From JACVRW01 sp963811055 (lineage in GTDB: Bacteria > Actinomycetota > Thermoleophilia > Solirubrobacterales > Thermoleophilaceae), in assembly GCA_963811055.1 (NCBI GenBank), contig CAWEPQ010000001.1:62001-126000 (forward strand): a stretch of DNA of 64,000 bases, written 5' to 3'. The notes below the pieces were generated by a model. The model ran no database searches. It had not been told where the DNA came from and worked only from the letters and a program-made list of their open reading frames with translations. Below are positions 1-9,252 of the stretch, piece after piece. Every line of letters begins with the position of its first letter. The stretch's first letter is position 1. The position numbers and the translations under genes are program-made.

Positions 1-1
1 C

Positions 2-676
2 GTGCTCGCCATGCCCGTGGAGAAGTCCGGACAGGACGAGTTCGACTTCCAATACGGGGATGAGTTCGGCGAGCACATCGAGCGCTTCGACCCGGACTTC
101 TCGAAGGTGCTCGTGAGATTCAACCCGGATGGCGACGCGGACATGAACGCGCGCCAGACGGGGCGCCTCAAACGGCTGTCCGACTGGCTCCACGAACACG
201 ACCGCAGATTCCTCTTCGAGCTGCTCGTGCCCGCGGAGCCCTCGCAGCTCGAGCAGGTGGGCGGAGACACCGCCCGCTTCGACGCCGAGCTGCGGCCAAG
301 GCTGATGGAGCGGGTGATCGAGACCCTCCAGGACGCCGGCGTGGAGGCTGACGTGTGGAAGATCGAGGGGCTCGACAACCGGGAGGACTGCGAGCGCATC
401 GTCGCGATCGCCCGCCGTGGAGGGCGCGACGGCGTGGTGTGCGTGGTGCTCGGCCGCGGCGCGAGCGACGAGACCGTCGATCACTGGCTGCGACAGGGCG
501 CGCCTGTGGACGGCTACGTGGGCTTCGCGATCGGCCGCAGCATCTGGTGGGACGCCCTCAGGGCCTGGCTCGACGGCGCGCTCGGCCGCGAGCAGGCCGC
601 GCAGCAGATCGCGGACAAGTACACGCGCTTCGTGCGCGTGTACGAGGAGGCGGCCGGCGTGAACGCCGGCTCGTAG
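2..676 (+). CDS. DUF2090-domain protein, 5'-truncated by window edge
   Basis: The 224 visible residues match the DUF2090 family, an aldolase-like TIM-barrel domain that also forms the C-terminal half of some IolC-type (5-dehydro-2-deoxygluconokinase) proteins. Recognisable stretches are KVLVRFNPDGD, the FLFELLVP strand, DVWKIEGL in mid-protein and a late GYVGFAIGRSIWW strand. Stand-alone members are usually near 300 residues, so the N-terminus probably lies left of the window; an in-frame GTG at 2 and ATG at 11 exist but would give a short protein. The reaction is not known for stand-alone members; a role in sugar or inositol metabolism is only inference. The stop codon lies 14 bases before the next start. 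Confidence 0.7.
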   Translation: MLAMPVEKSGQDEFDFQYGDEFGEHIERFDPDFSKVLVRFNPDGDADMNARQTGRLKRLSDWLHEHDRRFLFELLVPAEPSQLEQVGGDTARFDAELRPRLMERVIETLQDAGVEADVWKIEGLDNREDCERIVAIARRGGRDGVVCVVLGRGASDETVDHWLRQGAPVDGYVGFAIGRSIWWDALRAWLDGALGREQAAQQIADKYTRFVRVYEEAAGVNAGS

Positions 677-682
677 TAGCCT
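677..682 (+). promoter_or_regulatory. -10 box TAGCCT of the small membrane protein gene
   Basis: TAGCCT ends 8 bases before the ATG at 691, and no Shine-Dalgarno sequence fits in the gap. The spacing predicts a leaderless transcript beginning at or next to the start codon. It begins one base after the stop codon of the upstream gene. Confidence 0.4.
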
Positions 683-690
683 TCCCGCCG

Positions 691-930
691 ATGCGGATGC
701 GTCAGTCCCTAGCGCAGTTCGAGCGCGCCTTCCTCGAGGAGGCCGAGGAGTCTGTCGTACGCCGGGAGCGGCTGCGGAAGACGGCCGCTCAGCGCTCGCG
801 GGTGCGCCGCGTCGAACGCAGCCGCAAGGCCGGGAAGCTGCGCTTCCTGATGCTCGCGCTCACGCTCGTGGCCACCGCCGTGCTGGTCACGATCGCGATG
901 TTCGAGACGCTGGCCCGAATCGCCGGCTAG
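691..930 (+). CDS. Small basic single-pass membrane protein
   Basis: This gene encodes 79 residues. The N-terminal 50 residues are very rich in Arg, Lys and Glu and probably form a helix or coiled coil (about residues 5-45). A single hydrophobic segment follows at about residues 51-70 (LRFLMLALTLVATAVLVTIA) and then a short tail. The charge pattern suggests N-in topology with the basic helix in the cytoplasm. No family is recognised. The start is set by ATG at 691; an in-frame ATG two codons later is an alternative. Function unknown. Confidence 0.6.
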   Translation: MRMRQSLAQFERAFLEEAEESVVRRERLRKTAAQRSRVRRVERSRKAGKLRFLMLALTLVATAVLVTIAMFETLARIAG

Positions 931-937
931 ATCCGGT

Positions 938-1180
938 CTAGCTGCTGCCCGCGTCGGACGGCGTGCTCAGCTGCCCGAGCGCCTCGTCCACCTGCTTGCG
1001 ATCCTCCGCCGGGTCGCGACCCTGCTGGATCTCGACGTACACCTCTTTGCGGAAGACCGGAACGGATCGCGGCGCCTCGATTCCGATTCTCACCTTTTCA
1101 CCCATGATCGCGAGCACCGAGATCTCGATGTCATCGCCAACCATGATGCTCTGATTTGACTTACGGGTGAGAACGAGCAC
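938..1180 (-). CDS. csrA: Carbon storage regulator CsrA
   Basis: CsrA is a dimeric RNA-binding translational regulator that binds GGA motifs, often over ribosome binding sites; in many Gram-positive bacteria it works with FliW on flagellin. The product has 80 residues and starts VLVLTRKSNQSIMVGDDIEI, the family signature, followed by IGIEAPRSVPVFRKEVY, which contains the conserved RNA-binding strand. The C-terminus has about 20 extra acidic residues. GTG at 1180 is chosen because the family starts with M-L-V-L-T-R-K and because a strong GGGGAGG ribosome binding site lies just upstream; that site itself contains GGA, so autoregulation is possible. No flagellar genes or fliW are in the window, so the target is not evident here. 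Confidence 0.93.
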   Translation of the reverse strand: MLVLTRKSNQSIMVGDDIEISVLAIMGEKVRIGIEAPRSVPVFRKEVYVEIQQGRDPAEDRKQVDEALGQLSTPSDAGSS

Positions 1181-1312
1181 GCCGCGGTGCCTCCCCTGCC
1201 TGGTGAAGGACGGATACGTCACTAAAGCAGGCATTCACTAGCGGCGCAAGCGAGTACGGGGCGCTCGACGCGACCCGGAGGCGGTAACCCAGGTTGGTAG
1301 TCTCCGGCCCCC

Positions 1313-1876
1313 TTGGCGCGACGATCGCTAAAGCCCCAGTTGAACCAGATTCGCACGTGGGTGCGGCAGGGCCGCACCGACGCGTGGATCGCCCACCAGC
1401 TCGACGTGTCCGTCGGCGACATCCGGTCGTTCAAGCGCGACCACGATCTCGCCCCGGAGACGAGCGACGCCGACGGCGAGGGCTCGGTCGGAGTCGAGCT
1501 CGACGAGCCGGACCTGCGCGCTGAGGACGACGCCCTCGTGGCGGCCGCCCTCGAGGCGGAGGCCGAGGAGGACGACGACGCCGAGGAAGATCAGCCCGAG
1601 GCTGACGGCGAAGCGTCCGACGACGAGGAAGACGGCGACAAGCCGCGCCCCAAGCGCCGCCGCGGACGCCGCGGTGGACGGGGACGCCGCAAGCGCGGTG
1701 CCCTCGAGGGAACCTTCGACCATGGCGACGAGGGCTACGGGCTATGGCTCGACCCGGCCGTCCAGGACGACCCCGTCTACGCCGAGCACTGGGCCGGGCA
1801 CCGTCCGGTGACCGTCGTCGTCGAGCCCGAGCGGATCGTGATCACCCGCTCCGGTGAAGACGACCCGCCTGCCTGA
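1313..1876 (+). CDS. Hypothetical HTH protein with acidic and arginine-rich tracts
   Basis: The 187-residue product has three parts. Residues about 10-45 look like a helix-turn-helix (IRTWVRQGRTDAWIAHQLDVSVGDIRSFK, in transposase/Sigma-like style). Residues about 50-110 are strongly acidic, and residues about 110-125 form an arginine/glycine-rich cluster (PKRRRGRRGGRGRR). The C-terminal 50 residues are a small folded region ending in VTVVVEPERIVITR. The start is TTG at 1313; a TAGTCT -10 box lies about 9 bases upstream. Divergent from csrA. The mixture suggests a nucleic-acid-binding protein, but no function is known. Confidence 0.55.
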   Translation: MARRSLKPQLNQIRTWVRQGRTDAWIAHQLDVSVGDIRSFKRDHDLAPETSDADGEGSVGVELDEPDLRAEDDALVAAALEAEAEEDDDAEEDQPEADGEASDDEEDGDKPRPKRRRGRRGGRGRRKRGALEGTFDHGDEGYGLWLDPAVQDDPVYAEHWAGHRPVTVVVEPERIVITRSGEDDPPA

Positions 1877-1894
1877 CCAAAGGCACTCTGCGGA

Positions 1895-2221
1895 CTAGGG
1901 CCGTGCGTGCGTCTCGCGGGCGCGGCCACCGGCGAAGTCGGACGCCTCACGCGCGTAGCGGCTGAACGCGGCATCCACCACGATCGCGGCGTCGGTGCCC
2001 GCGGCGTGACGGCCCGCCAGGCCGGTGGCCCAGTCGGTGTCCGCGCCGTAGAAATCCACCAGCTCGCCCAGAACGAAGGCGGACCCGAGCCGGCGGCGGA
2101 GCTCCTCGACCACGGCGTCGGCAGCGCGCTCGAGATCCGCGCGGGCGGGCTCGCTCGTCTCGCGCACCCGTCGTTCGCCCTCGCGCCACTGATAGAGGGC
2201 GTTCTCCACCGAATAGCTCAC
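1895..2221 (-). CDS. Conserved hypothetical protein, 108 aa
   Basis: Starting at GTG 2221, the product is a soluble, mostly helical 108-residue protein with the segment ELRRRLGSAFVLGELVDFYG followed by ADTDWATGLAGRHA. No domain is recognised. It follows the ftsB-like gene on the same strand; the equivalent slot in mycobacteria carries a DUF501 gene, but this sequence does not look like DUF501. The region codes upstream of 2221 in the same frame, but that part overlaps the palindromic repeat and ftsB and has shadow-like composition, so the shorter form is preferred. Confidence 0.5.
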   Translation of the reverse strand: MSYSVENALYQWREGERRVRETSEPARADLERAADAVVEELRRRLGSAFVLGELVDFYGADTDWATGLAGRHAAGTDAAIVVDAAFSRYAREASDFAGGRARETHARP

Positions 2222-2241
2222 CGCCGTCGAGGGTATAGATC

Positions 2242-2271
2242 GGTGCGCAGCCGGCCGAGCCGGCTGCTTCC
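2242..2271 (+). repeat. 30-bp palindromic repeat, copy 1
   Basis: A 9-bp perfect stem (2247-2255 with 2259-2267) closes a CGA loop, flanked by GGTGC on the left and TTCC on the right. The same 30-bp layout recurs at 9176-9205 and 27948-27977. In this copy the ninth base is G and its stem partner is C, where the other two copies have C and G: a compensatory change. It sits just after the ftsB-like stop codon and may also act as a transcript-end hairpin. Confidence 0.7.
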
Positions 2272-2273
2272 GC

Positions 2274-2588
2274 TTAGCGAGGAAGGCCCTGCACCACGTA
2301 AGGCCGTTCGCCCTGGCGCACCATGCCGAGCCGGCGCGCCTCGCGCTCGAGCGCTCCGGGGTCGCGCAGAGCGTGCACACGCTTCTTCAGCGTCTTGTTC
2401 TCCGCAGTGAGCGTCTGCAGCTCACGGGTTTGCTCGCCCGCCGTGCGCGACTGCTCCATCCAGTGCCTGGCGGGCGACACGTAGAGGCCCACGATCGCGA
2501 CCAGGGTCGCGAGCAGCGCGATCCGCCCCACCCGGTCCCAGCGAATGCCCGCGGACCGGCGCGGACGAGCTGCTGCTGCATACGCCAT
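2274..2588 (-). CDS. FtsB/DivIC-family septum formation initiator
   Basis: The 104-residue product has a basic cytoplasmic N-terminus, one transmembrane segment (about residues 21-38, IALLATLVAIVGLYVS) and a following coiled coil (about 45-80) ending in an ALEREARRLGMVRQGERPYVV motif typical of FtsB/DivIC proteins. These bitopic proteins scaffold FtsL and FtsQ/DivIB in the divisome. The start at ATG 2588 gives the usual length. The gene lies 34 bases downstream of eno on the same strand, as in many Actinobacteria, so cotranscription is likely. Confidence 0.85.
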   Translation of the reverse strand: MAYAAAARPRRSAGIRWDRVGRIALLATLVAIVGLYVSPARHWMEQSRTAGEQTRELQTLTAENKTLKKRVHALRDPGALEREARRLGMVRQGERPYVVQGLPR

Positions 2589-2622
2589 TCGGTCCCCGTT
2601 CGGCGCTCCGCGGGGGACTCCT

Positions 2623-3895
2623 TCAACGAAAAGCGGCGCGGCCCAGATACGTGGCGTCGGCCCCCAGCGCCTCCTCGATCCGGAGCAGCTGGTTGTACTT
2701 CGCCACCCGATCGGAGCGCGACGGGGCGCCGGTCTTGATCTGCCCACAGCCGGTGGCCACGGCGAGATCCGCGATCGTGGTGTCCTCTGTCTCGCCCGAG
2801 CGGTGCGACATGACCGCTGTGTAGCCGGCCTCGGTGGCCGTGCGCACTGCGTCGAGCGTCTCGGTGAGGGTGCCGATCTGGTTGACCTTCACGAGGATCG
2901 AGTTGGCCACGCCGGAGTCGATCCCGCGCCGGAGGCGTTCCGTGTTGGTCACGAAGAGGTCGTCGCCCACCAGCTGGACGCGATCGCCGATGCGCTCGGT
3001 GAGCGTGCGCCAGCCCTCCCAGTCCTCCTCGTCCATGCCGTCCTCGAGGGACACCACGGGGTAGCGCCCGGACACGTCCTCCCAGTACGCCGCCAGCTCG
3101 GCCGCGGACAGGGTCCGGCCCTCGTGCTCCAGCACGTAGCTCCCGTCGTGCGCGAGCTCGCTGGTGGCGGGGTCGAGGGCGATGGCCACATCGTCGCCCG
3201 GCCTGTAGCCCGCTGCCTCGATGCCGGCCACCAGCACCTCCAGCGCCGCCTCGTTCGACTCCAGGTCGGGGGCGAAGCCGCCCTCGTCGCCCCCCGCGGT
3301 GCCCAGCCCGCGATCGTGAAGGATCTCCTTGAGTGCGTGGAAGACCTCGGCGCCGGTGCGAAGGCCCTCGCTGAACGTGGGCGCGCCGAGCGGCACCACC
3401 ATGAACTCCTGGAAGTCGACCTTGTTGTCCGCGTGCGCGCCGCCGTTGAGCACGTTCATCATCGGCACCGGCAGCACGTGAGCCGCCTCGCCGCCGAGGT
3501 AGCGCCAGAGCGGCAGCCCGGCTTCGGCGGCGGCGGCCTTGGCTCCGGCCAGCGAGACGCCGAGGATCGCGTTGGCCCCCAGGCGCCCCTTGTTCGGGGT
3601 TCCGTCGAGCTCGATCATGGCCCCGTCGAGCGCCGCCTGGTCACCGGCGTCGAGGCCCTTCACCCGCTCGGCGATCTCGCCGTTCACGTGGCCCACCGCG
3701 CGCCCCACGCCCTTGCCGCCCCACGCCGGACCCGCCGTCGCGAAGCTCCACGGCCTCGAACTCGCCGGTGGACGCGCCCGACGGCACCGCGGCGCGGCCG
3801 GCCGCGCCCGAGGCGAGCACCACGTCCACCTCGACGGTCGGGTTGCCGCGGCTGTCCACGATCTGCCGCGCGTGCACCGCCTGGATATCGCTCAC
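2623..3895 (-). CDS. eno: Enolase, interrupted by a +1 frameshift near 3727
   Basis: Enolase interconverts 2-phosphoglycerate and phosphoenolpyruvate. The N-terminus (VSDIQAVHARQIVDSRGNPT, ...VPSGASTGEFEAVELRDGG) is read from GTG 3895; the remainder (WGGKGVGRAVGHVN, PMMNVLNGGAHADN, LEDGMDEEDW, ATYLGRAAFR near the C-terminus) is in the next frame. Removing one base at about 3727-3733 restores an uninterrupted protein of about 423 residues, the family length, with metal and substrate residues present. Because enolase is normally essential, a sequence error is the most likely explanation. The GTG start overlaps the mazG stop codon (GTGA), with a GGAG ribosome site upstream. Confidence 0.9.
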
Positions 3896-4509
3896 TTTTC
3901 TTGCTCCGCCTTTCGTCGGTACCTGTCGGCTGCCTCGCGCAGGCTCAGCTCGGGGTCCGCGCCGGCCTCCACCGCCTCCTGCACGGCGGCGAGCAGGCGA
4001 TCGCCCGGATCGTCGCCGGGCGCGGCCCATTCGTGCCCGGCGCTGCGCGCGCGCTTCAACACCTTCTTCGCGTAGATGGTGGCCGGCAGCGTCTCGGGCA
4101 GGTGGCCGAACGGATCGCCGCCCTGCTCCTCATCACGCTTGATCTGGTTCCAGTTGCGCACCACGTCGCCCGCGGTCTCCGCCTCGCGCTCCCCGAAGAC
4201 GTGCGGGTGGCGGCGGATCAGCTTGAGGCGGCAGTGGTCGGCCACGGTGGCGAGGTCACCCTTGCCGCGCTCCTCGAGCAGGAGCGACAGGAAGTACACC
4301 TGGAAGAGCACGTCGCCGAGCTCGTCGAGCATCTTGGCGTCGTCACCCGACTGGGCGGCGTCGGCCAGCTCGTAGGCCTCCTCAACGGTGTGCGGGACGA
4401 TCGAGCGCTCGTCCTGCTCGCGGTCCCACGGGCACTCGCGACGCAGCAGCCGCGTGATCTCGTCGAGGCGGGCGAGTGCGGCAGGCAGCCCGCCCTCGTC
4501 AGCCGTCAG
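3892..4509 (-). CDS. mazG: MazG nucleoside triphosphate pyrophosphohydrolase; start uncertain or frameshifted
   Basis: MazG hydrolyses (d)NTPs to monophosphate and pyrophosphate, cleaning the nucleotide pool. The reading frame contains CPWDREQ, then the metal-binding EEAYE (E-E-x-x-E) and DELGD (E-x-x-D) motifs. The only ATG in frame (4332) lies after EExxE, so it cannot be the real start. Upstream to the stop at 4516-4518 no ATG, GTG or TTG is in frame, only CTG at 4509. A GTG at 4519, abutting the prsA stop, would be in frame if one base near 4506 were removed, the same kind of lesion as in eno and mfd. The C-terminal half (VVRNWNQIKRDEE) matches the family. The stop overlaps the eno start. 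Confidence 0.8.
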   Translation of the reverse strand: MTADEGGLPAALARLDEITRLLRRECPWDREQDERSIVPHTVEEAYELADAAQSGDDAKMLDELGDVLFQVYFLSLLLEERGKGDLATVADHCRLKLIRRHPHVFGEREAETAGDVVRNWNQIKRDEEQGGDPFGHLPETLPATIYAKKVLKRARSAGHEWAAPGDDPGDRLLAAVQEAVEAGADPELSLREAADRYRRKAEQEK

Positions 4510-4519
4510 CGCGCCTCAC

Positions 4520-5710
4520 CTACGGCGTCTGCTGAGGCTGCGGCGCCTGCTGCTGCTGCGGCTGCGGAGTGCCCTGCGGGGAGCCGCCCGATGCCGCACC
4601 GGTGTTCGCGGGCTCGTCCGGGCCGTTCTTGCACTCGGCGACCTCGTAGTCGGACGCGCAGTTCGTGTCCGCCTTGTAGTCCTCGCGGAAGTTCTTGATC
4701 CAGTCGTCGAGCGTCTTCTGCTGACGCTGCGAGCGCAGCAGGTTCTTGATCGTCTCGGTGGCCTGCTCCTGCGACTGCTGGGAGGCGGGGACGATCTTGG
4801 TGACCTCGAAGACGTACCAGCCGAACTGGGTCTTGACGGGACCGACGAGCGTGCTCTTGCGGGCGCCGAACACGGCCTCGTCGAGCGACTTCTCCTGCTG
4901 GCCCTTGGCCACCGAGGGAAGCTTGCCGCCCTGCGCCTTGGACGCCTCGTCGATCGAGTACTCCTTTGAGACCGTCTTGAAGTCCTGGCCGCTCTCGAGC
5001 GCCGCCTTGGCCTCGTTCGCCTTGGCCTCTGTCTTCGTGAGGACGATGCGGAGGTCGCGCCGCTCCGGCTGGGCGAAACGCTTCTTGTTCTTGTCGTAGT
5101 ACTCCTTGACGTCCTCGTCAGAGATCTTCGTGGCGCTCTTCGTGATCTTCTGCGTGAGCTTCTCCTGAAGCTCGTTGAGCTTGACGCGGAAGAGGATGTC
5201 CTCCTCGCTCATGCCCGACGTCTTGAGGAACTCCTGGTAGGCCTTGTCGGTCGGGAACGACGCCTTCCTCTGGTCGGCGAACGAGCGCTTGACCTCGGCG
5301 TCGGTGACCTTGATGTCCTGCTTCTCGGCCTCCTGCTCGACCCACTCCGCCTGGATCAGGAACTGCATGACCTCGCGCTTGAGCGTGTCGTACTCCGTCT
5401 TGCACTGCTTCTTGAGCGCGGCGGGAGTGGGCTCCTTGGTGCCCTTCGGCACCGGGGTCTTGGCCTTGGCGGCCACGCACTTCTCGAAGTCGGGGGGATC
5501 CGGCACGGCGGCCTGGCCTGCCTGCGCCTGACCGCTGGCCGCGGTCTTGAACCACTTGTCGAACTCGGACTGACTGATCGTCGAGTCCCCGACCTTGGCC
5601 ACCGCGCCGGTGGGCACGTCGTTTCCGCAGCCGGCGAATGCGGCTGCGCCGATGCCCGCGACGGCGAGGGCGGCTAGTGACCTGATGGAGGCGTGAATCA
5701 TCCGAAGCAT
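4520..5710 (-). CDS. SurA/PrsA-like peptidyl-prolyl isomerase lipoprotein
   Basis: A 396-residue secreted foldase. The N-terminus carries a lipoprotein signal (IRSLAALAVAGIGAAAFAGC; lipobox AFAGC with Cys about residue 28). A SurA-N-like helical region follows (about residues 35-215), then a parvulin-type PPIase domain (about 220-325) with RDLRIVLTKTEA, SGQDFKTVSKEYSIDEASKAQGGKLP and FGWYVFEV, and a Gln/Pro-rich tail. It is inferred to fold exported proteins at the outer face of the membrane. ATG 5710 is chosen; ATG 5701 is equally possible. Between mfd and mazG on the same strand; the stop codon abuts a possible mazG GTG. Confidence 0.85.
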   Translation of the reverse strand: MLRMIHASIRSLAALAVAGIGAAAFAGCGNDVPTGAVAKVGDSTISQSEFDKWFKTAASGQAQAGQAAVPDPPDFEKCVAAKAKTPVPKGTKEPTPAALKKQCKTEYDTLKREVMQFLIQAEWVEQEAEKQDIKVTDAEVKRSFADQRKASFPTDKAYQEFLKTSGMSEEDILFRVKLNELQEKLTQKITKSATKISDEDVKEYYDKNKKRFAQPERRDLRIVLTKTEAKANEAKAALESGQDFKTVSKEYSIDEASKAQGGKLPSVAKGQQEKSLDEAVFGARKSTLVGPVKTQFGWYVFEVTKIVPASQQSQEQATETIKNLLRSQRQQKTLDDWIKNFREDYKADTNCASDYEVAECKNGPDEPANTGAASGGSPQGTPQPQQQQAPQPQQTP

Positions 5711-5813
5711 TGTTAGGGCGGGTTGGTAAAGCTCGCCTAAGTCGTTGTGAGTGCGAGCAGGCGCGAGCCCGGTGCCCTGCGCGGTGGGGAAGGGTAGCAA
5801 TGCGCCTCGCGGC

Positions 5814-8800
5814 TCATCGCTGGTCCGATGCGTCGGGCCGCGTGGCCACCTCCAGAATCGCCTCCGCCGCGGCCACCACCGCCGGGAAGCGCTCTGCCGC
5901 ATCCTCGGGCACGCGGACGCGGACCGTGCTTCGGCCGGACTCGTACACGGCCTCGGGAACCGCCTCGCGCAGGGCGCGGGCGCCGCGCGAGTCGAGCTCG
6001 ATCGGAGCGACCGCGAGGCGACCGCCCTGGAAGTCCACGGTCCTCGCCCCCGCGCGGCCGAGCTTGATGCGGGCGTCCTGGAGCTTGATCAGGTTGTCCA
6101 GCGGCTCGGGCACCGGGCCGAAGCGATCCTCGAGCTCCTCGCGCAGCAGGATCAGGTCGGCGATCTCGCGCGCACCCGCCACACGCCGGTGCAACTCGAT
6201 CTTGGCCGCCTCGTAGGGCACGTAGTCGCCCGGCACGTACGCGTCCACCGGAAGGTCCATCCGCACGGGCTCGGCGGCCTCCTCGGCGGAGTCGGCGCTC
6301 AGCAGGCGCACCGCCTCGTCGAGCATCCCCATGTAGAGCTCGAATCCCACGGCCGCCACGTGCCCGGACTGGTCCGCCCCGAGCAGGTTGCCCGCGCCGC
6401 GGATCTCGAGGTCGCGCATGGCGATCTTGAAGCCCGACCCGAGCTCCGTGTAGTCCGAGAGCGTCGAGAGTCGCTGCGCGGCCTCCTCGGACAGGGCGGC
6501 CGCGGACGGGTAGAGCAGGTAGGCGTAGGCACGCTCCCGAGAACGTCCCACGCGTCCGCGGATTTGGTAGAGCTGGGCCAGGCCGAGCTCGTCGGCGCGT
6601 TCCACGATCAGCGTGTTCGCGCTCGGGATGTCGAGGCCCGACTCCACGATCGTCGTGCACACGAGCACGTCCGCGGCGCCGCGCAGGAACGTGAGCATCA
6701 CCTGCTCGAGCTCGCCCTCCGGCATCTGGCCGTGAGCCACGAGCACGCGCGCCTTCGGCACCATCGCCCGCACCCGCTCGGCGGTCTCCTCGATGCTGCT
6801 CACCCGGTTGTGGATGAAGAACGCCTGTCCCTCGCGCTCGAGCTCCCGCTCGATGGCCCGGCGGACCAGCTCCTCGTCGTAGTCGCCCACGTACGTCTTC
6901 ACGGGACGCCGGCCCTCCGGGGGCGTCTCGATCACCGAGATGTCTCGCAGGCCCGCCAACGACATCTGAAGCGTCCGCGGGATCGGTGTGGCCGAGAGCG
7001 AGAGCACATCCACGCGGAGGCGGAGCTGGCGCAGAAGCTCCTTCTGCTTCACGCCGAAGCGCTGCTCCTCGTCCACGATCAGGAGGCCGAGGTCCTTGGG
7101 GCGCACGTCGCGTGACAGGAGCCGGTGAGTCCCGATCATCACGTCCACGGCACCGTCCGAGAAGCCCTTCAGCGCGTCGCGAACCTCCTTCTGCGAGCGG
7201 AAGCGGGACGCCACCTCGATGCGCACCGGGTAGTCGCGCATGCGCTCCGTGAAGGTGCCGAAGTGCTGCTGCGCGAGCACCGTGGTGGGCACGAGGAACA
7301 TCACCTGCTTGCCGTCCTCCACGGCCTTGAAGGCCGCGCGCAGCGCCACCTCCGTCTTTCCGTAGCCCACGTCGCCGCAGATCAGGCGGTCCATCGGCCG
7401 CGCCTCCTCCATGTCCGCCCGCACCGCCTCGATCGCGTCCATCTGGTCGGGCGTCTCGCGGTAGGGGAAGCGCGCCTCGAACTCCGTCAGCCACTCGCCG
7501 TCGCCGGCGAACGCGTAGCCGGCGCGCCGCCGCCGCTCGGCATAGAGGTTGATCAGCTCGCCCGCGAGCGCCTCGGCGGCGCGGCGAGCCTTCAGCTTCA
7601 TCTGCTCCCACTGCTTGCCGCCGAGCTTCGACAGCGGCGGGTCGCCGGCGTCCGCGCCGACGTATCGAGACACCTTGTGCAGCTGGTCGCTCGGCACGAA
7701 CACCCGGTCGCCGTCCTTGAACTCGAGCTCCAGGTAGTCGCGGGTGATCCCGCCGACCGTCTTGGTCTCGAAGCCCACGAACTTCGCGATGCCGTGGTCG
7801 TCGTGGACCACCGCGCCGCCCGCCCGCAGCTCGGTGAACGAGGCGATCACGGCGCCGCCGCCGGCCGGCCGTGAGGAGCGGCGGTTGCGGAGCAGCCTGT
7901 GCTCGGGCAGGATCGCGAGCTTGAGGCCCGGCGCGAGGAAGCCCTCGCGCAGCCCGGCGTGGGCGAAGGTGAGGCCGGGCGCGTGGGAGGCCGGCTTGCC
8001 GTCCAGGAACTCGGCGTGGATGCGGGTGAGGTTGTAGCGGGCCCGCTCCGCCTCGCCGCGACGGTTCCAGGCGACGAAGGTGCGGTAGCCGGAGCGCACC
8101 AGCTTCTCGAGCTCCGGCTCGGCTTCGACCAGAGGAGCGCGCGGCGGTGTCGGCGCTCTGCGCGCGGAACTCGTGCGGCTGGTCCTGGGAGATGCTGGAC
8201 AGGCGCAGCTCGGCGCGCTCGTCGAGCGCCTGCGCCAAGCGGTCGGGCGGCACGTAGAGGTGATGCGCGTCCTGCGTCGTGGAAGCTCGTGGTCACGTCC
8301 TCCCAGTAGTCGCGCAGGGAGGGAGCCAGCTCCTCCTCGGCGGCCACCGCTATCAGCGCGTTGTCAGGCACCAGGTCGAGCAGCTCGCGGAAGCGGTCCA
8401 CCGGAAGCACGTCGGCCACGTCGGGGCGCTCGGACTCCTCGCTCGTGGCAGCGATCTCCGCCAGCTCCCGCTGGGCCGGCGCCAGCTCAGCGGCCGGGGC
8501 GATCTCCACCCGCTCGGCCTCCTCCAGCGAGCGCTGCGTGAACGTGGAGAACCAGGTGAGCCGCTCCACCTCCACGTCGAAGAGCTCGCAGCGCACGGCG
8601 CGCTCCTCGGTGGCCGGGTAGACGTCGAGGATGTCGCCGCGAAGCGCGAACTGGCCGCGGTTCTCCACCTGGTCCACGCGCTCGTAGCCGCAGGCCACGA
8701 GCTGGTCGGCCGCCTCGTCCAGGTCGAGCAGGCCGCCCTTCTCGATCTCGAAGCCGTGGGGGCGCAGCTCCGGGTCGGGCACCTTCTCCGCCAGCGCCAC

Positions 8801-9169
8801 GGCGGACGTGACGAGCACCGCCGGCTCCTCCCCCAGCAGTGCGTCGAGCGCGGCGATGCGCAACCCCACCAGATGCGGCGGCGGCGCGAGGTGGGACTCG
8901 TAGCGCACGCCCCGGGCCGGGTAGAAGCGCACCTGGCGAGGAGCCAGGAAGACGCGCAGGTCCGCCGCCAGGTCACGGGCGGCGCGGTCGTCCCCCGCCA
9001 CCACCAGCGCCGGGCGCTCAGGACCGAGGTCGATCAGCGTTGACAGCAGGTACGGCCGCAGGCTGGCCGACACGAAGGCGCGCTGCGGCTCGCTGCGCGC
9101 AGCGTCGGCCAGCGCCGCCACCTCGGGCGCCTCACGTCCATATGCGAGAAGAGAGCGAAGCATGGGCAT
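5814..9169 (-). CDS. mfd: Transcription-repair coupling factor Mfd, with two +1 frameshifts
   Basis: Mfd removes stalled RNA polymerase and recruits UvrABC. Read from ATG 9169, the N-terminal UvrB-like module runs through TTSFHDA; the frame changes at about 8272 (continuing DAHHLYVPPDRLAQALDE) and again at about 8133 (continuing LVEAEPELEKLVRSGY). The remaining frame holds the RNA polymerase-interacting domain (FTELRAGGAVVHDDHGIAKF), the helicase motifs (ICGDVGYGKTEVALRAAF, DEEQRFGVKQKE, SATPIPRTLQMSL) and the TRCF C-terminal domain. Removing one base at each site yields a normal protein of about 1,115 residues. Both lesions are single extra bases, so sequence error is likelier than loss. Downstream of pth on the same strand. 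Confidence 0.88.
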
Positions 9170-9175
9170 GGCATT

Positions 9176-9205
9176 GGTGCGCACCCGGCCGAGCCGGGTG
9201 CTTCC
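9176..9205 (+). repeat. 30-bp palindromic repeat, copy 2
   Basis: A 9-bp perfect stem (9181-9189 with 9193-9201) has a CGA loop, with the same GGTGC and TTCC flanks as the copies at 2242 and 27948. It lies between the pth stop codon and the mfd start codon, 7 bases from the mfd ATG. Confidence 0.75.
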
Positions 9206-9252
9206 ACGACAAACGACCGCCCGGACACCCGCGCGGCTCGCTCCGAACGATT

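Noticed and set aside
2545..4698. Plus-strand frame of over 700 codons opposite eno and mazG
   Set aside because: Composition is antisense-type and no family motif is present; eno and mazG motifs are clear on the other strand.
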